NCBI RefSeq assembly: GCF_900156315.1
Contig: NZ_FTNI01000028.1
Span: forward strand, 62,001 to 126,000
Length of the DNA: 64,000 nucleotides
Reading direction: 5' to 3'
Origin: Microbispora rosea
GTDB lineage: Bacteria > Actinomycetota > Actinomycetes > Streptosporangiales > Streptosporangiaceae
Within the stretch, counting starts at the first letter, position 1; each line of letters opens with the position of its first letter. The notes under the pieces are model-generated. The model searched no databases, was not told the DNA's origin, and saw only the letters and a list, made by a program, of their open reading frames with translations. The position numbers were made by a program, and so were the translations under genes. Below, one piece after another: positions 35,931 through 44,785 of the stretch.

Positions 35931-37676
35931 GCGGAAGGCCTCCTCCAGCCACCACGACGGGCGGTCGGCGGTGACCTTCGCGTGGACGAGCAGGGGTCTG
36001 TCGCGCGGCCCCTTCAGCCACTCCGCGACCCCCGACAGGTCCTCCTCCCGCCGCACGGTCACGGCCTCGAAGCCGAAGCCCCGCGCGATCCCCGCGATGT
36101 CGGCGGGCGGGAAGGTGACCGCGCCGAGCGGGAACCCGTGCGGGCCGAAATGGTGGACCTCCGCGCCGTATCCCTCGTCGTCGTAGACCACGACCACCAT
36201 CGGCAGGCCGAGCCGTACGACCGTCTCCAGTTCGGCGACGCCCATCAGGGCCCCGCCGTCCCCGAGGGCGGCGACCGCGAGCCGGTCGGGCCGCGCGACG
36301 GCCGCGCCGATCGCGGTCGCCAGGCCGAGCCCGATCGACTGGTAGGCCTGGGTGAAGCAGAACGCGCTGCCGTCCGGGACCGTGAGGAACATCGACGGAT
36401 ATCCCATGAAGTTCCCCGAGTCGACGGCCACCAGCCGCTCCTGCGGGAGCAGGTCGTCGAGCCCGATCGTCAGCGTGCGGGGGTCGATGCGCCCTCCGGC
36501 GCTCAGGTTCTCGTACGGCACGTCGCGCCAGCGCCCCTCGCGGGCGATGCGCTCGGCGATCTCCGGAGCGCGGTAGCCGCGCGTCCCCGTCTCGCCCTCC
36601 GCCCCAGGCTCGCCTTCGCCGAGCAGAGCGGCGACCGCCCGCGCGGTCTCGCGTACGTCGCCGACCACGCCGAGGTCGATATCGCGGTGCACGCCGAGCG
36701 CGTCGGAGTCGAGGTCCACCTGGACGACCCTGGTCTCCGGCCCGATCAGCGCGCCGTGCCGGGTGGTCCACATGGTGAACGAGCAGCCCCAGCCGACGAC
36801 GAGGTCGGCGCCGCGGATCAGCTCGGCCGCGAGCGGGGTGGCGAAACCGCCGCTCACGTCGAGGTCCCACGGGCTGCCGTGGAACTGGCCCTTGGCGACC
36901 GCGGAGGTCGCGAACAGCGCCCCCACCCGCTCGCCGAGCGCCTCCAGCTCCCGCCGCGCGCCGCGGGCTCCCCGGCCGGCCACGAAGACCGGCCGCTCGG
37001 CCTCCGCGAGCATCCGCGCGAACCGCGTCAGCTCGTCGGACGGCTCGGCGGGAATGCCCCGCGACTCCTCGTCGTCCCCGGCCTCGACGGGGAACGTCAG
37101 CCCCCACGCCGCAGGCACGCGGCTCGCCACGTCGCGGTGCGCGCCGCCCCGGCCGGCCAGCAGTTCGCGTACGGCGTCGGCGGCCTCGTCGGGCAGCGTC
37201 TCGGCCTGCACGTCGAGAGGCAGGTTGAGCACCACCGTCCGGCGTCCGAGCAGGGCGGCGAGGAAGGCCATCACGGTGTCGTCCACGACCGTGGCGGCCG
37301 AGCCGACCCTGGCGCAGTGCGCGCCCACGGCCTCGGCGAGCGCGGTCTGGTCGATCCGGAAGTTGGAGGTGGGCGAGGTCACCTCCGGGGCGAGCACGAG
37401 CAGCGGGGTGCGGCTCTTGGCCGCCTCGGTGACGCCGGTCAGCGCGTTGGTCAGGCCCGGCCCCTGGTGGACGGTGAGCACGGCGACCGTGCCGCTCATC
37501 CGGGCGTAGGCGTCGGCCATCGTGGCGGCCCCGCCCTCGTGCCGCGCCGCGACGTAGCGCACGCCGTGCTCGACGAGGGCGTTGGTGACGTGGAAGTTGC
37601 CACTGCCGACGACGCCGAAGGCCGCCCGTACGCCGAGGGCGGCGAGGGCCGCGCCGACGGCCTCCGCGACGTTCAC
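35922..37676 (-). CDS. ThDP-dependent enzyme, acetolactate synthase-like
   Basis: This is a 584-residue thiamine-diphosphate enzyme with three domains: an N-terminal Pyr domain (GVVGSGNFHVTNALVEHGVRYVAARHEGGA, with the activating Glu nearby), a central domain (FVAGRGARGARRELEALGE), and a C-terminal PP domain with the ThDP motif GDGGALMGVAELETVV. Family members are decarboxylases or ligases of 2-oxo acids. The GTG start overlaps the stop of the cyclase gene by GTGA, so the two form one operon. Pairing with a cyclase-family hydrolase suggests ring opening followed by decarboxylation of a keto acid. The substrate is unknown. Confidence 0.87.
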   Translation of the reverse strand: MNVAEAVGAALAALGVRAAFGVVGSGNFHVTNALVEHGVRYVAARHEGGAATMADAYARMSGTVAVLTVHQGPGLTNALTGVTEAAKSRTPLLVLAPEVTSPTSNFRIDQTALAEAVGAHCARVGSAATVVDDTVMAFLAALLGRRTVVLNLPLDVQAETLPDEAADAVRELLAGRGGAHRDVASRVPAAWGLTFPVEAGDDEESRGIPAEPSDELTRFARMLAEAERPVFVAGRGARGARRELEALGERVGALFATSAVAKGQFHGSPWDLDVSGGFATPLAAELIRGADLVVGWGCSFTMWTTRHGALIGPETRVVQVDLDSDALGVHRDIDLGVVGDVRETARAVAALLGEGEPGAEGETGTRGYRAPEIAERIAREGRWRDVPYENLSAGGRIDPRTLTIGLDDLLPQERLVAVDSGNFMGYPSMFLTVPDGSAFCFTQAYQSIGLGLATAIGAAVARPDRLAVAALGDGGALMGVAELETVVRLGLPMVVVVYDDEGYGAEVHHFGPHGFPLGAVTFPPADIAGIARGFGFEAVTVRREEDLSGVAEWLKGPRDRPLLVHAKVTADRPSWWLEEAFRGH

Positions 37677-38446
37677 CGCTCCACCAGCGCGAGAACGCGG
37701 ACCGGGCTGCCCGAGCCGCCGACGATCGGCAGCGGGCCCGCGACCACCACCGCGCCGGTGGGCGGCAGCCGGTCCAGGTTGCGCAGCTGGGTCAGCCCGT
37801 ACTTCCCCGCGCCGAGCAGGAAGGAGTGGCACGGGAAGGCGGGGTCGAAGGAGTGGGCCGCGCCCGCGTCGGTGCCGACGGTCTCCACGCCGATGCCCGC
37901 GATCGTCGTCTCCTCCGCGAGGTAGCGGGCGCAGGCGATCGACATGCCCGGCGTGTGCGGCCCCGTCTCGTCCGCGTTCAGGAACTCTGCCTGGTCGTGG
38001 GCGCGGGCGTCCCACCCAGTGCGGTAGAGCAGCCAGCCGCCGTCGGGCAGCGGCCCGTGCTCGGCCTCCCACGCCTTGACGTGGTCGACCTCCAGCAGGA
38101 AGTCGGGGTCGGCGGCGGACTGCGCGCTGAAGTCGAGCACCACGGCGGGGGCGATCAGCTTGGCGGGAGCCACCTGCGACACGTCCTCGCCATCGCGCCC
38201 GGTGACCCAGTGGACCGGCGCGTCGAAGTGCGTGCCGGTGTGCTCGCCCGTGGTGAAGTTGTTCCAGTACCAGGCCGGGCCCCGGTCGTCGTACCGGCTG
38301 ATCTCCTGCATCGAGAACGGCACCGTCTGCCCGAACGGCTCGGGCAGCAACAGGATCGGCGTCTTGTCGCTCAGCGGCGCGGTGAGGTCGAGCACCTCGA
38401 TCCCCCCGCTCCGGATGCCGTCCACCAGATCCCGCAACACCGACAT
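37673..38446 (-). CDS. Cyclase-family metal hydrolase
   Basis: This is a 257-residue member of the cyclase family (PF04199), which includes kynurenine formamidase and isatin hydrolase. The metal-binding motif HxGTHxDxPxHW is present as GEHTGTHFDAPVHW. A further conserved stretch (IAGIGVETVGTDAG... FPCHSFLLGAGKYGL) follows. It hydrolyses amide or lactam bonds. The ATG at 38446 follows an AGGGAGG ribosome site. It is the first gene of an operon with the ThDP enzyme. Confidence 0.85.
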   Translation of the reverse strand: MSVLRDLVDGIRSGGIEVLDLTAPLSDKTPILLLPEPFGQTVPFSMQEISRYDDRGPAWYWNNFTTGEHTGTHFDAPVHWVTGRDGEDVSQVAPAKLIAPAVVLDFSAQSAADPDFLLEVDHVKAWEAEHGPLPDGGWLLYRTGWDARAHDQAEFLNADETGPHTPGMSIACARYLAEETTIAGIGVETVGTDAGAAHSFDPAFPCHSFLLGAGKYGLTQLRNLDRLPPTGAVVVAGPLPIVGGSGSPVRVLALVER

Positions 38447-38581
38447 CAACGCCTCCCTTGATTCAGGCCCCTGCGATACTCCTACACCGGCCCACCGGAA
38501 CGCCATATCAGACGCGGGTGAACCGTACGCGACGATGATCGTCCAAATCATGCGGGCGACGCCAGACGCGGCGCGCATCCC

Positions 38582-38649
38582 GGCCACCCCGGAGCGGCGG
38601 CTCCGGGGTGGCCAGGGGCGGCTCCGGGCCTCCGGAGCCGCCCCTGGCC
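38582..38649. terminator. Two abutting perfect hairpins
   Basis: Hairpin A has a 14-bp stem (38582-38595 and 38600-38613, loop 4). Hairpin B has an 18-bp stem (38610-38627 and 38632-38649, loop 4). They share the four bases at 38610-38613, so both cannot be fully formed at once. They lie 53 bases beyond the stop of the DUF1062 gene on the minus strand and upstream of the cyclase gene. They probably terminate the former. Confidence 0.7.
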
Positions 38650-38701
38650 GAGGCGTGACGCACGGACGCGTGAGGGGATCACGCGCCGCGGCTACAGGCC
38701 G

Positions 38702-39262
38702 CTAGTCCCCCGCCAGCACGGTGAAGGTGAACCCGGCGCTCGTCGGACGGCGCAGCGGTATGTCGCACTTGATCCGGCGCAGCACCTCGTTCCTGCTGAG
38801 GCCGAGCCCGTGCGCGATGAGCCGCTCCGGGCGCACCGGCACCGGATCGTCGAAGACGACCTCCACCCGGACGGGCCACGCATCGTCGAGCCGTGCCGAC
38901 GGGGCGTCCAGCCGCCAGGCCCCGTTCCAGTCGAGAGCGAAGCGGTTGCGCCGGGCGAACAGCGGATCCAGCAGCGTGGACGCCACCAGCTCCGGATCGT
39001 TGGCGTGGTAGCCGTCGAGCTCGGCCAGATCGAACGAGCTGACCGGCGCTCGCTCGTGCACGCCGAGCTTGCTCGTACGGCCGCAGGACACGCAGCGGAC
39101 CAGCAGCCACACGTCCAGCAGTTTGCCGTTGGCGTTGACGCGGAACCTGCCCTCGCCGGTGGTGGCGGACTCCGACCGGCAGTCCACGCACCGCAACGAC
39201 AGCAGAGGCAGCCCGGTCCGGCGGACGACCCAGGGCAGCACGGTATGAGGTTGTGAAGACAT
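38702..39262 (-). CDS. DUF1062 zinc-ribbon protein
   Basis: This is a 186-residue protein with two Cys pairs (LRCVDCRSE and VRCVSCGRTS) that could bind zinc. The conserved body (KLLDVWLLVRCVSCG... NDPELVASTLLDPLFARRNRFALDWNGAWRL) matches DUF1062. Function is unknown. It probably stands alone and ends before the double hairpin. The 400 bases upstream contain an 11-bp inverted pair. Confidence 0.8.
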   Translation of the reverse strand: MSSQPHTVLPWVVRRTGLPLLSLRCVDCRSESATTGEGRFRVNANGKLLDVWLLVRCVSCGRTSKLGVHERAPVSSFDLAELDGYHANDPELVASTLLDPLFARRNRFALDWNGAWRLDAPSARLDDAWPVRVEVVFDDPVPVRPERLIAHGLGLSRNEVLRRIKCDIPLRRPTSAGFTFTVLAGD

Positions 39263-39665
39263 GATCTCTCTAGACCTGACACGAGGCCGATTGCGCGCGG
39301 CCTCAAACGCTGCATGACCGGGCGCGCACGGGCAGCCCGGCAGAGCCGACGGAACGGTCGGCTTGAAGGTGAGCGGAAGAAGGTGTCAGGTCTGAAGAGC
39401 AGGCGGGGTCACGCGCTTATGTCCTCTGTCCTCGCTGCGACGGGGCCGCAGGCACCCTACGGGAGCGTGGAAGGCAGGCTCAAACGGTTTTCCGGCGACG
39501 GTGGCGCGACCTCGGCCCGGCAGCGGGAGCGGAGGCCGGCGCGGAGCCCGCGCCCCCGGATCGCAGGGGCACCCAGATCGCAGGGGCGGCAGTTCGGCTG
39601 CGTTGCGCTGAGGGGTCAGGCCAAGTCCGCCGGCCTGGCCCCGGCACCGTCGTGGGAGTGGCCGG
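39263..39665. other. Non-coding region with an 11-bp inverted pair
   Basis: No gene is supported here. AGACCTGACAC (39272-39282) and its complement (39383-39393) flank about 100 bases just upstream of the DUF1062 gene. They could be operator halves or the ends of a small relic. A 12-base direct repeat (39559-39570, 39576-39587) is also present. Confidence 0.5.
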
Positions 39666-40049
39666 TCAGCCGGTGAATGCGCCGGGACCGAAGCGGCCCC
39701 AGGCGACGAAGAGGGCAAGCGCGAGGTAGGCCAGGTTCAGCGCCGCGAACCGGAATTCGCGGCGACGGCCGTGAGTGATCATCGCTCCGGCCATCAGCGC
39801 GATCCAGCAGAGGGCGGTCACCGGCACCAGGTCCGGTGCGATGCCGGCCGCGGCGGGCAGTGTGAAGCCGGCTGCGGCGAGGATCTCGAGGACGCCGAGG
39901 GTCTTGACTCCGCCGGCGCTGACGCTTCGCGTCCATGCTCCACCTGGAGTCGCGGCAAGCTTCTCCTTCGGCACGAATGCCTTGATGGCACCGCCGGTCA
40001 GGGCTATCACGGCCAGCAGTCCGGCAACGAGCCACAGTGCGAGGTTCAT
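39666..40049 (-). CDS. DoxX-family membrane protein
   Basis: This 127-residue protein has four hydrophobic helices (NLALWLVAGLLAVIALTGGAIKAF, TLGVLEILAAAGFTLP, PVTALCWIALMAGAMI, LNLAYLALALFVAWG). It is of the DoxX type found beside many ECF sigma factors. It is the third gene after the epimerase and ECF41 sigma genes, 84 bases behind the sigma gene. Its biochemical role is unsettled; redox-linked membrane functions have been proposed for the family. Confidence 0.8.
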   Translation of the reverse strand: MNLALWLVAGLLAVIALTGGAIKAFVPKEKLAATPGGAWTRSVSAGGVKTLGVLEILAAAGFTLPAAAGIAPDLVPVTALCWIALMAGAMITHGRRREFRFAALNLAYLALALFVAWGRFGPGAFTG

Positions 40050-40133
40050 CGAGTCGTCCAATCATGATCAGGCGTACGGACGCCGTGGGACGCGCCCAGG
40101 GGCACGGATGGAGTGGAGGCCGCCGAGCGCGGT

Positions 40134-41060
40134 TCAGCCCTTGCCGGTTCCCTCGTGGTCCGGGCGTACCAGGGCGCCGAGGTCGCCGACCCGGTCGAAG
40201 TGCTGGAGCTTGTCGGGGTTGACGATGGAGTGGATGGTCTGGATCCGGTCGTCGGCGATGTCCAGTCCCATCACCCCGACCAGTAGGTCGCGGGCGTCGA
40301 AGACCAGGGCCCCCGGCTGGCCGTTGACCTGCGTGAGGTGGAAGCGCACGCCGCCGGCACGGGCCAGCAGGGGCGCCATCGCCGCCAGGACGCGCGCCAC
40401 GCGCCGGCGTCCGTTGACCGGCCGCCCCAGCGCCGGCACCTTGCCGCCGCCGTCGCCGTGCATCGCCACATCCTGCGCCAGCAGCTCTTCCAGCGCGCTC
40501 AGGTCGCCGTGTTCCACGGCGGCGAAGAAGCGCCGAGCGAGCTGTTGGCGCTGCTGCCGAGAGGCGTGGTAGCGCGGGCGGCGCTGCTGGAGGTGTCTGC
40601 GGGCGCGGGCGACCAGGTGCCGCGTGCTGTCCACGTCGGTGCCGACGATCTCGGCGACCTCCGTGTACGGATAGTCGAACACCTCGCGTAGCAGGAACGC
40701 GGCCCGCTGCTGTGGAGTCAGGCTTTCCAGCAGCACCAGGACGGCCAGCGACAGCGAGTCGGCGGTCTCGGCGTGCTCGCCCGGCGAGGGATCGGTGGCG
40801 AGCGGCTCCGGTAGCCACTCGCCGACGTATCGCTCCCGCCGTACGCGTGCCGAGCGCAACTGGTCGATGGCCAGCCGAGTGACCAGGGTGGCGATGTAGG
40901 CCCGGGGTGAGGCGATCGTCTCGCCTCCACGCTGGGTCTGGTGCAGCCGCAGGAACGCCTCTTGCACCACGTCTTCGGCCTCGCCGACGCTGCCGAGCAT
41001 CTGGTAGGCGATGGCGAAGGCGCGCGGCCGCAGCTCGCCGTACAGATCCGAGGTGGACAT
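40134..41060 (-). CDS. ECF41-type sigma factor with SnoaL-like tail
   Basis: This is a 308-residue ECF sigma factor. Sigma-2 includes AYQMLGSVGEAEDVVQEAFLRLH, and sigma-4 includes TPQQRAAFLLREVFDYPYTEVAEIVGTDVDSTRHLVARARRHL. The C-terminal SnoaL-like extension carries the ECF41 hallmarks DGGGK (HGDGGGKVPALGRP) and NPDKL (SIVNPDKLQHF). ECF41 members have no anti-sigma factor; the tail controls activity. It begins 6 bases after the epimerase gene, one of the partner types (carboxymuconolactone decarboxylase, oxidoreductase, epimerase) known for this group. I saw no clear TGTCACA/CGTC target promoter upstream. Confidence 0.9.
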   Translation of the reverse strand: MSTSDLYGELRPRAFAIAYQMLGSVGEAEDVVQEAFLRLHQTQRGGETIASPRAYIATLVTRLAIDQLRSARVRRERYVGEWLPEPLATDPSPGEHAETADSLSLAVLVLLESLTPQQRAAFLLREVFDYPYTEVAEIVGTDVDSTRHLVARARRHLQQRRPRYHASRQQRQQLARRFFAAVEHGDLSALEELLAQDVAMHGDGGGKVPALGRPVNGRRRVARVLAAMAPLLARAGGVRFHLTQVNGQPGALVFDARDLLVGVMGLDIADDRIQTIHSIVNPDKLQHFDRVGDLGALVRPDHEGTGKG

Positions 41061-41066
41061 GCCGAG

Positions 41067-42011
41067 TCAGCTCAGTCCGTGGACGAACCCGGTGCGCCAG
41101 CTCGGGTGCTGCGGCGTCCACCCCAGTTCGCGCTTGGTCTTCTCACATGAGATCCCGCGGGCCCGCGTCATCATGTCGACCGCGCCCTCGCCGGCCAACG
41201 GGCGGGCGAGCCAGGCCGGCACGCGGCGCGGCGGTTCGGCGCCGAGCGTGCGGGCCAGGTAGGGCAGCCAGACGCGCACCGGCGCCGGGTCGTCATCGGC
41301 GACGTGGTAGATCCCGGTCTCGCCCTCCTCGACGGCCGCGGCGGTGGCCGCCGCGGCGTCGGCGATGTGCACCAGCGACCACACGCCATCGCCGCTGCCA
41401 ATGATGGGGAACCTCCGCTTGCGGATCTGCTCGGTCATGACCGCGTCCGGCGCGGCGCTGAGGCCGGTCCCGGGGCCATAGAAGGAACCGTAGCGGAGCA
41501 CGATGCCGTCGGCCCAGGTGATGCCGGTCACGGCGTCCTCCACGTGCCGCAGCGCGGCCACCGCCGCCGCGGCGTCGGCGGGCGGGTTCGGCTCGATCCG
41601 GCCGGTCTCGTCGGCGACCGGTCCGCCGGTGCGTTCCATCCACAAGGAGTTGCCCTGCGCCACGAACCTGCCGACGCCGACCGCGCGCGCCGCCGCCAGC
41701 AGGTGGTCGGTGCCCTCCGTACGCAGCCGGTTGGTGGCGGCCGCCATCCGCTTGACCTGCCGCATGCCCGACGGCCCGCTCAGCGCGGTGAGCTGGTGGA
41801 CGATCACCTCGGGCGCGGCCTTGGCCACCGCGTCGGCCACCGAGTCCGGATCGAGCGCGTCGACGACGACCGGTTCGGCGCCCAGCGCGCGCAGCGGCCC
41901 GGTCTTGGCCTGTGAGCGGGTCGTGCCGACCACCTGGTGGCCCCGGGCCACCAACTGGGTGACGAGCCGGGCGCCGATCGCCCCGGACGCCCCGGCGATG
42001 AAGATCCTCAT
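41067..42011 (-). CDS. NAD(P)-dependent epimerase/oxidoreductase
   Basis: This is a 314-residue extended SDR. The N-terminal Rossmann motif is IAGASGAIGARLV. The middle part (FVAQGNSLWMERTGG, VLRYGSFYGPGTGL) and the C-terminal substrate region (RELGWTPQHPSWRTGF) are typical of NAD-dependent epimerases. The ATG at 42011 follows a GGAGACGAC ribosome site. It is the first gene of the epimerase-ECF41-DoxX operon, so it is probably the sigma factor's target. Its substrate is unknown. Confidence 0.85.
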   Translation of the reverse strand: MRIFIAGASGAIGARLVTQLVARGHQVVGTTRSQAKTGPLRALGAEPVVVDALDPDSVADAVAKAAPEVIVHQLTALSGPSGMRQVKRMAAATNRLRTEGTDHLLAAARAVGVGRFVAQGNSLWMERTGGPVADETGRIEPNPPADAAAAVAALRHVEDAVTGITWADGIVLRYGSFYGPGTGLSAAPDAVMTEQIRKRRFPIIGSGDGVWSLVHIADAAAATAAAVEEGETGIYHVADDDPAPVRVWLPYLARTLGAEPPRRVPAWLARPLAGEGAVDMMTRARGISCEKTKRELGWTPQHPSWRTGFVHGLS

Positions 42012-42240
42012 GTCGTCTCCGTTCCTTGCGCGGATGAAATCGCGCTCAGCACTGAAGACGAGGGACCCCGTCTTTCCATGAACGGCAGTGACGCACCTCA
42101 CACGTAGGCCGGTGGCACGCACCCGGGCCGTCCGTCCGGCCACCGTCTTCCCGCCCTCCCGCCACCTGTTGGAAGGCAGTCGCATTCTCGCGGCGGGCCT
42201 TGACGTGGACGGCCTCCAGATTTAACTTCTATGAAATCGC

Positions 42241-42256
42241 GTTCGGCATTATCGAA
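42241..42256. promoter_or_regulatory. IclR-type operator, copy 1 (aquaporin-dha operon)
   Basis: GTTCGGCATTATCGAA lies 25 bases before the aquaporin gene. It contains TTCG...CGAA ends around a -10-like CATTAT. A 15-of-16 match in inverted orientation lies between iclR and dhaM. The site is therefore the likely operator of the IclR protein encoded in this cluster. Confidence 0.65.
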
Positions 42257-42281
42257 CGACGTTCACACTCTGGACGGTCTC

Positions 42282-43052
42282 ATGAACGACTCACCCCCCT
42301 CCGCGTTCCAGAAGCTCCTGTCAGAACTGCTCGGCACCGCCTTCCTCGTGTACGTCGGCGCCGGCTCGGCCGCGGCGACCGGGGTCATCGCCGCCGAATC
42401 CCACGCCCCCTTCTCCATGGCCCAGCTCGGCATGATCAGCTTCGCGTTCATGCTGGTCATCGTGGGCACGGTGTACGCCATCGGACACATCTCCGGCGCC
42501 CACATCAATCCCGCGGTCACGGTCGCCCTCGCCGCGACCGGGCGCTTCCCCTGGCGTGAGGTGCCGGGCTACGTCGCCGCGCAGGTCGCCGGGGCGGTCG
42601 CCGGCGCGCTCGCGATCTTCGCGACGCTCGGCGCGGACGCCGCCAGGGCCGCCGGAGGCGGCGTGACCGCGTACGCCGCCGAGGTCGGCTTCGCCCGCGG
42701 CACGCTGATCGAGGCGATCGGCACGTTCATCCTGGTCTTCGTCGTCTTCGGCGTGCTCGACAGGCGAGCCGCGCCCGGATGGGCGCCGATGGCGATCGGC
42801 GCGATCGTCTTCGCGATCATCGTCATCGTGGGCCCGGTGACCAGGGCCGCGATCAACCCGGCCCGCTACGCGGGCCCGTTCCTCGTGGACGCGGCCTGGG
42901 GCGGTGCGGTGAGCTGGGACCAGCTGCCGGCCTACTTCATCGGGGAGTTCGCGGGCGGACTGATCGGGGCACTCGCCTACACGGCGCTTGCGGCCTCGCG
43001 AGGAAGGACGAAGCTGGAGAGCACGACCACGGCAGTAGGGACCGCATCATGA
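42282..43052 (+). CDS. MIP-family aquaporin/glycerol facilitator
   Basis: This is a 256-residue six-helix channel. The two half-helix motifs are [11 protein letters not shown] and [10 protein letters not shown]. It heads an operon with dhaK and dhaL, so it probably admits glycerol or dihydroxyacetone. The family also includes water channels, and substrate choice is inferred from context. The start at 42282 is preferred over an in-frame start at 42231 that lies upstream of the operator. Its stop overlaps dhaK (ATGA). Confidence 0.9.
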   Translation: MNDSPPSAFQKLLSELLGTAFLVYVGAGSAAATGVIAAESHAPFSMAQLGMISFAFMLVIVGTVYAIGHISGAHINPAVTVALAATGRFPWREVPGYVAAQVAGAVAGALAIFATLGADAARAAGGGVTAYAAEVGFARGTLIEAIGTFILVFVVFGVLDRRAAPGWAPMAIGAIVFAIIVIVGPVTRAAINPARYAGPFLVDAAWGGAVSWDQLPAYFIGEFAGGLIGALAYTALAASRGRTKLESTTTAVGTAS

Positions 43053-44041
43053 AGAAGCTCATCAACAGTGTCGATTCCGTCGTCACCGACGCGCTGCGCG
43101 GCATCGCCGCGGCACACCCCTCGCTCCGCGTCGACATCGAGAACAAGGTGGTGTTCCGCGCCGACGCCCCCCGGCCGGGCAAGGTCGGCCTGGTCTCCGG
43201 CGGCGGTTCCGGTCACGAGCCGCTGCACGGCGGGTTCGTCGGCTACGGCATGCTCGACGCGGCCTGTCCCGGCGAGGTCTTCACCTCCCCCGTGCCCGAC
43301 CAGCTCATCGAGGCGACCAAGGGCGTGGACGGCGGCGCGGGCGTGCTGCACATCGTGAAGAACTACACGGGCGACGTGCTGAACTTCGAGATGGCCGCCG
43401 AGCTCAGCGGCGACGAGGGCGTCGAGGTGGCGACCGTGCTCGTCAACGACGACGTGGCGGTGCAGGACTCCCTGTTCACGGCGGGCCGCAGGGGCACCGG
43501 GGCCACGCTGTTCGTGGAGAAGATCGCCGGCGCGCTGGCCGAGACCGGCGCGCACCTGGCCGAGGTGGCGCGGGTCGCCCGGGAGGTCAACGAGCGCAGC
43601 CGCTCGTTCGGGGTGGCGCTTACGCCCTGCACGGTCCCGGCCGCGGGCAAGCCCACGTTCGAGCTGAGCGACACGGAGATCGAGCTCGGCATCGGCATCC
43701 ACGGCGAGCCCGGCCGGACCCGGGCCCCGATGCGCGAGGCCCGGGAGATCGTCCGTACCGCGATGGACGCGATCGAGGCCGACCTGCCGCTGTCCGGCGA
43801 GACGCTCGTCATGGTCAACGGCATGGGCGGGACCCCGCTCATCGAGCTGTACATCGTCTTCGCCGAGGTGGAGGCGTACCTGCGGGAGAAGGGCGCGACG
43901 GCGGTGCGCAGCCTGGTCGGCAACTACGTGACCAGCCTCGACATGCAAGGCTTCTCGGTGACGACGTGCTCGCTGACCGGCGAGCTCACCCGGCTCTGGG
44001 ACGCGCCGGTGGAGACACCCGCGCTGCGCTGGGGCCGCTGA
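43049..44041 (+). CDS. dhaK: Dihydroxyacetone kinase subunit DhaK
   Basis: This is a 330-residue substrate-binding subunit of PTS-type dihydroxyacetone kinase. The nucleotide-independent binding pocket includes [19 protein letters not shown], and the His that forms a hemiaminal with dihydroxyacetone lies in [10 protein letters not shown]. It works with DhaL (ADP-bound) and DhaM, which relays phosphate from PEP. Its start overlaps the aquaporin stop. Confidence 0.95.
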   Translation: MKKLINSVDSVVTDALRGIAAAHPSLRVDIENKVVFRADAPRPGKVGLVSGGGSGHEPLHGGFVGYGMLDAACPGEVFTSPVPDQLIEATKGVDGGAGVLHIVKNYTGDVLNFEMAAELSGDEGVEVATVLVNDDVAVQDSLFTAGRRGTGATLFVEKIAGALAETGAHLAEVARVAREVNERSRSFGVALTPCTVPAAGKPTFELSDTEIELGIGIHGEPGRTRAPMREAREIVRTAMDAIEADLPLSGETLVMVNGMGGTPLIELYIVFAEVEAYLREKGATAVRSLVGNYVTSLDMQGFSVTTCSLTGELTRLWDAPVETPALRWGR

Positions 44042-44069
44042 CCGCCATCCGAACCTCTGGAGTCCCCTC

Positions 44070-44696
44070 GTGAACACCCAGTTCTTCGCCGCCTGGATCG
44101 AGGAGATCGCCACCGCCGTACGGGCGCAGCGCGACCACCTCACCCAACTGGACGCCGCGATCGGCGACGCCGACCACGGCGCCAACCTCGACCGCGGGTT
44201 CACCGCCGCGCAGGAGGCGCTGGCCGGCGCCTCCCCGCAGACCCCTGGCGCGCTCCTCGTCCTCGTCGGCTCCACGCTCATCCGCAAGGTCGGCGGCGCC
44301 TCGGGCCCCCTGTACGGCACCGCCTTCCGTGAGATGGGCAAGGCGTTCGGCGAGGCCCCGGAGATCTCGCCGGCCGAGCTGAGCACGGGCCTGAACGCGG
44401 CCCTGGCCGGCGTCCAGCGTCTCGGCGCAGCGGCCGAGGGCGACAAGACCATGGTCGACGCCCTCGCCCCGGCCGCTGAGGCGCTGGCCCAGGCCGTACG
44501 GGACGGGCTGAAGCCGGAGGAGGCGCTGGAGGCGGCGGCCGCCGCGGCCGAGCAGGGCGCCAGAGCGACGGTCCCGTTGCAGGCGCGCAAGGGGCGGGCC
44601 AGCTACCTGGGGCCGCGCAGCGTCGGGCACGAGGATCCCGGCGCCGCCTCGACGGCTCTGCTGTTCGGCGCGCTGAAGGCGGCCGCCTCCCGATGA
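44070..44696 (+). CDS. dhaL: Dihydroxyacetone kinase subunit DhaL
   Basis: This is a 208-residue nucleotide-binding subunit. The Asp-rich ADP/Mg site is AAIGDADHGANLDRGF, and the G-x-x-S motif appears in KVGGASGPLYGTAF. It transfers phosphate from the tightly bound ADP/ATP to dihydroxyacetone on DhaK. The start is GTG at 44070 after a TGGAG ribosome site. It is the last gene of the aquaporin-dhaK-dhaL transcript and is convergent with iclR. Confidence 0.95.
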   Translation: MNTQFFAAWIEEIATAVRAQRDHLTQLDAAIGDADHGANLDRGFTAAQEALAGASPQTPGALLVLVGSTLIRKVGGASGPLYGTAFREMGKAFGEAPEISPAELSTGLNAALAGVQRLGAAAEGDKTMVDALAPAAEALAQAVRDGLKPEEALEAAAAAAEQGARATVPLQARKGRASYLGPRSVGHEDPGAASTALLFGALKAAASR

Positions 44697-44711
44697 CCGC
44701 GAGCCGCGGCC

Positions 44712-44777
44712 GGGCCGCGAGGAACCGCGCCCGCTCAAGCGGCTGGGCCGCGAGGAACCAGGCCGATTCAAGCAGCC
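44712..44777. repeat. 33-bp imperfect tandem repeat between dhaL and iclR
   Basis: Two 33-base units start with the same 15 bases (GGGCCGCGAGGAACC at 44712 and 44745) and end with a related CAAGC-containing segment. They fill the gap between the convergent ends of dhaL and iclR. No regulatory role is evident. Confidence 0.6.
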
Positions 44778-44785
44778 AGGTCTGC

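Noticed and set aside
42034-42052. ATGAAATCGCG-type direct repeat also present at 42,230
   Set aside because: About 18 bases with two or more mismatches; the second part does not retain the operator symmetry, so it was not called as a third IclR site.
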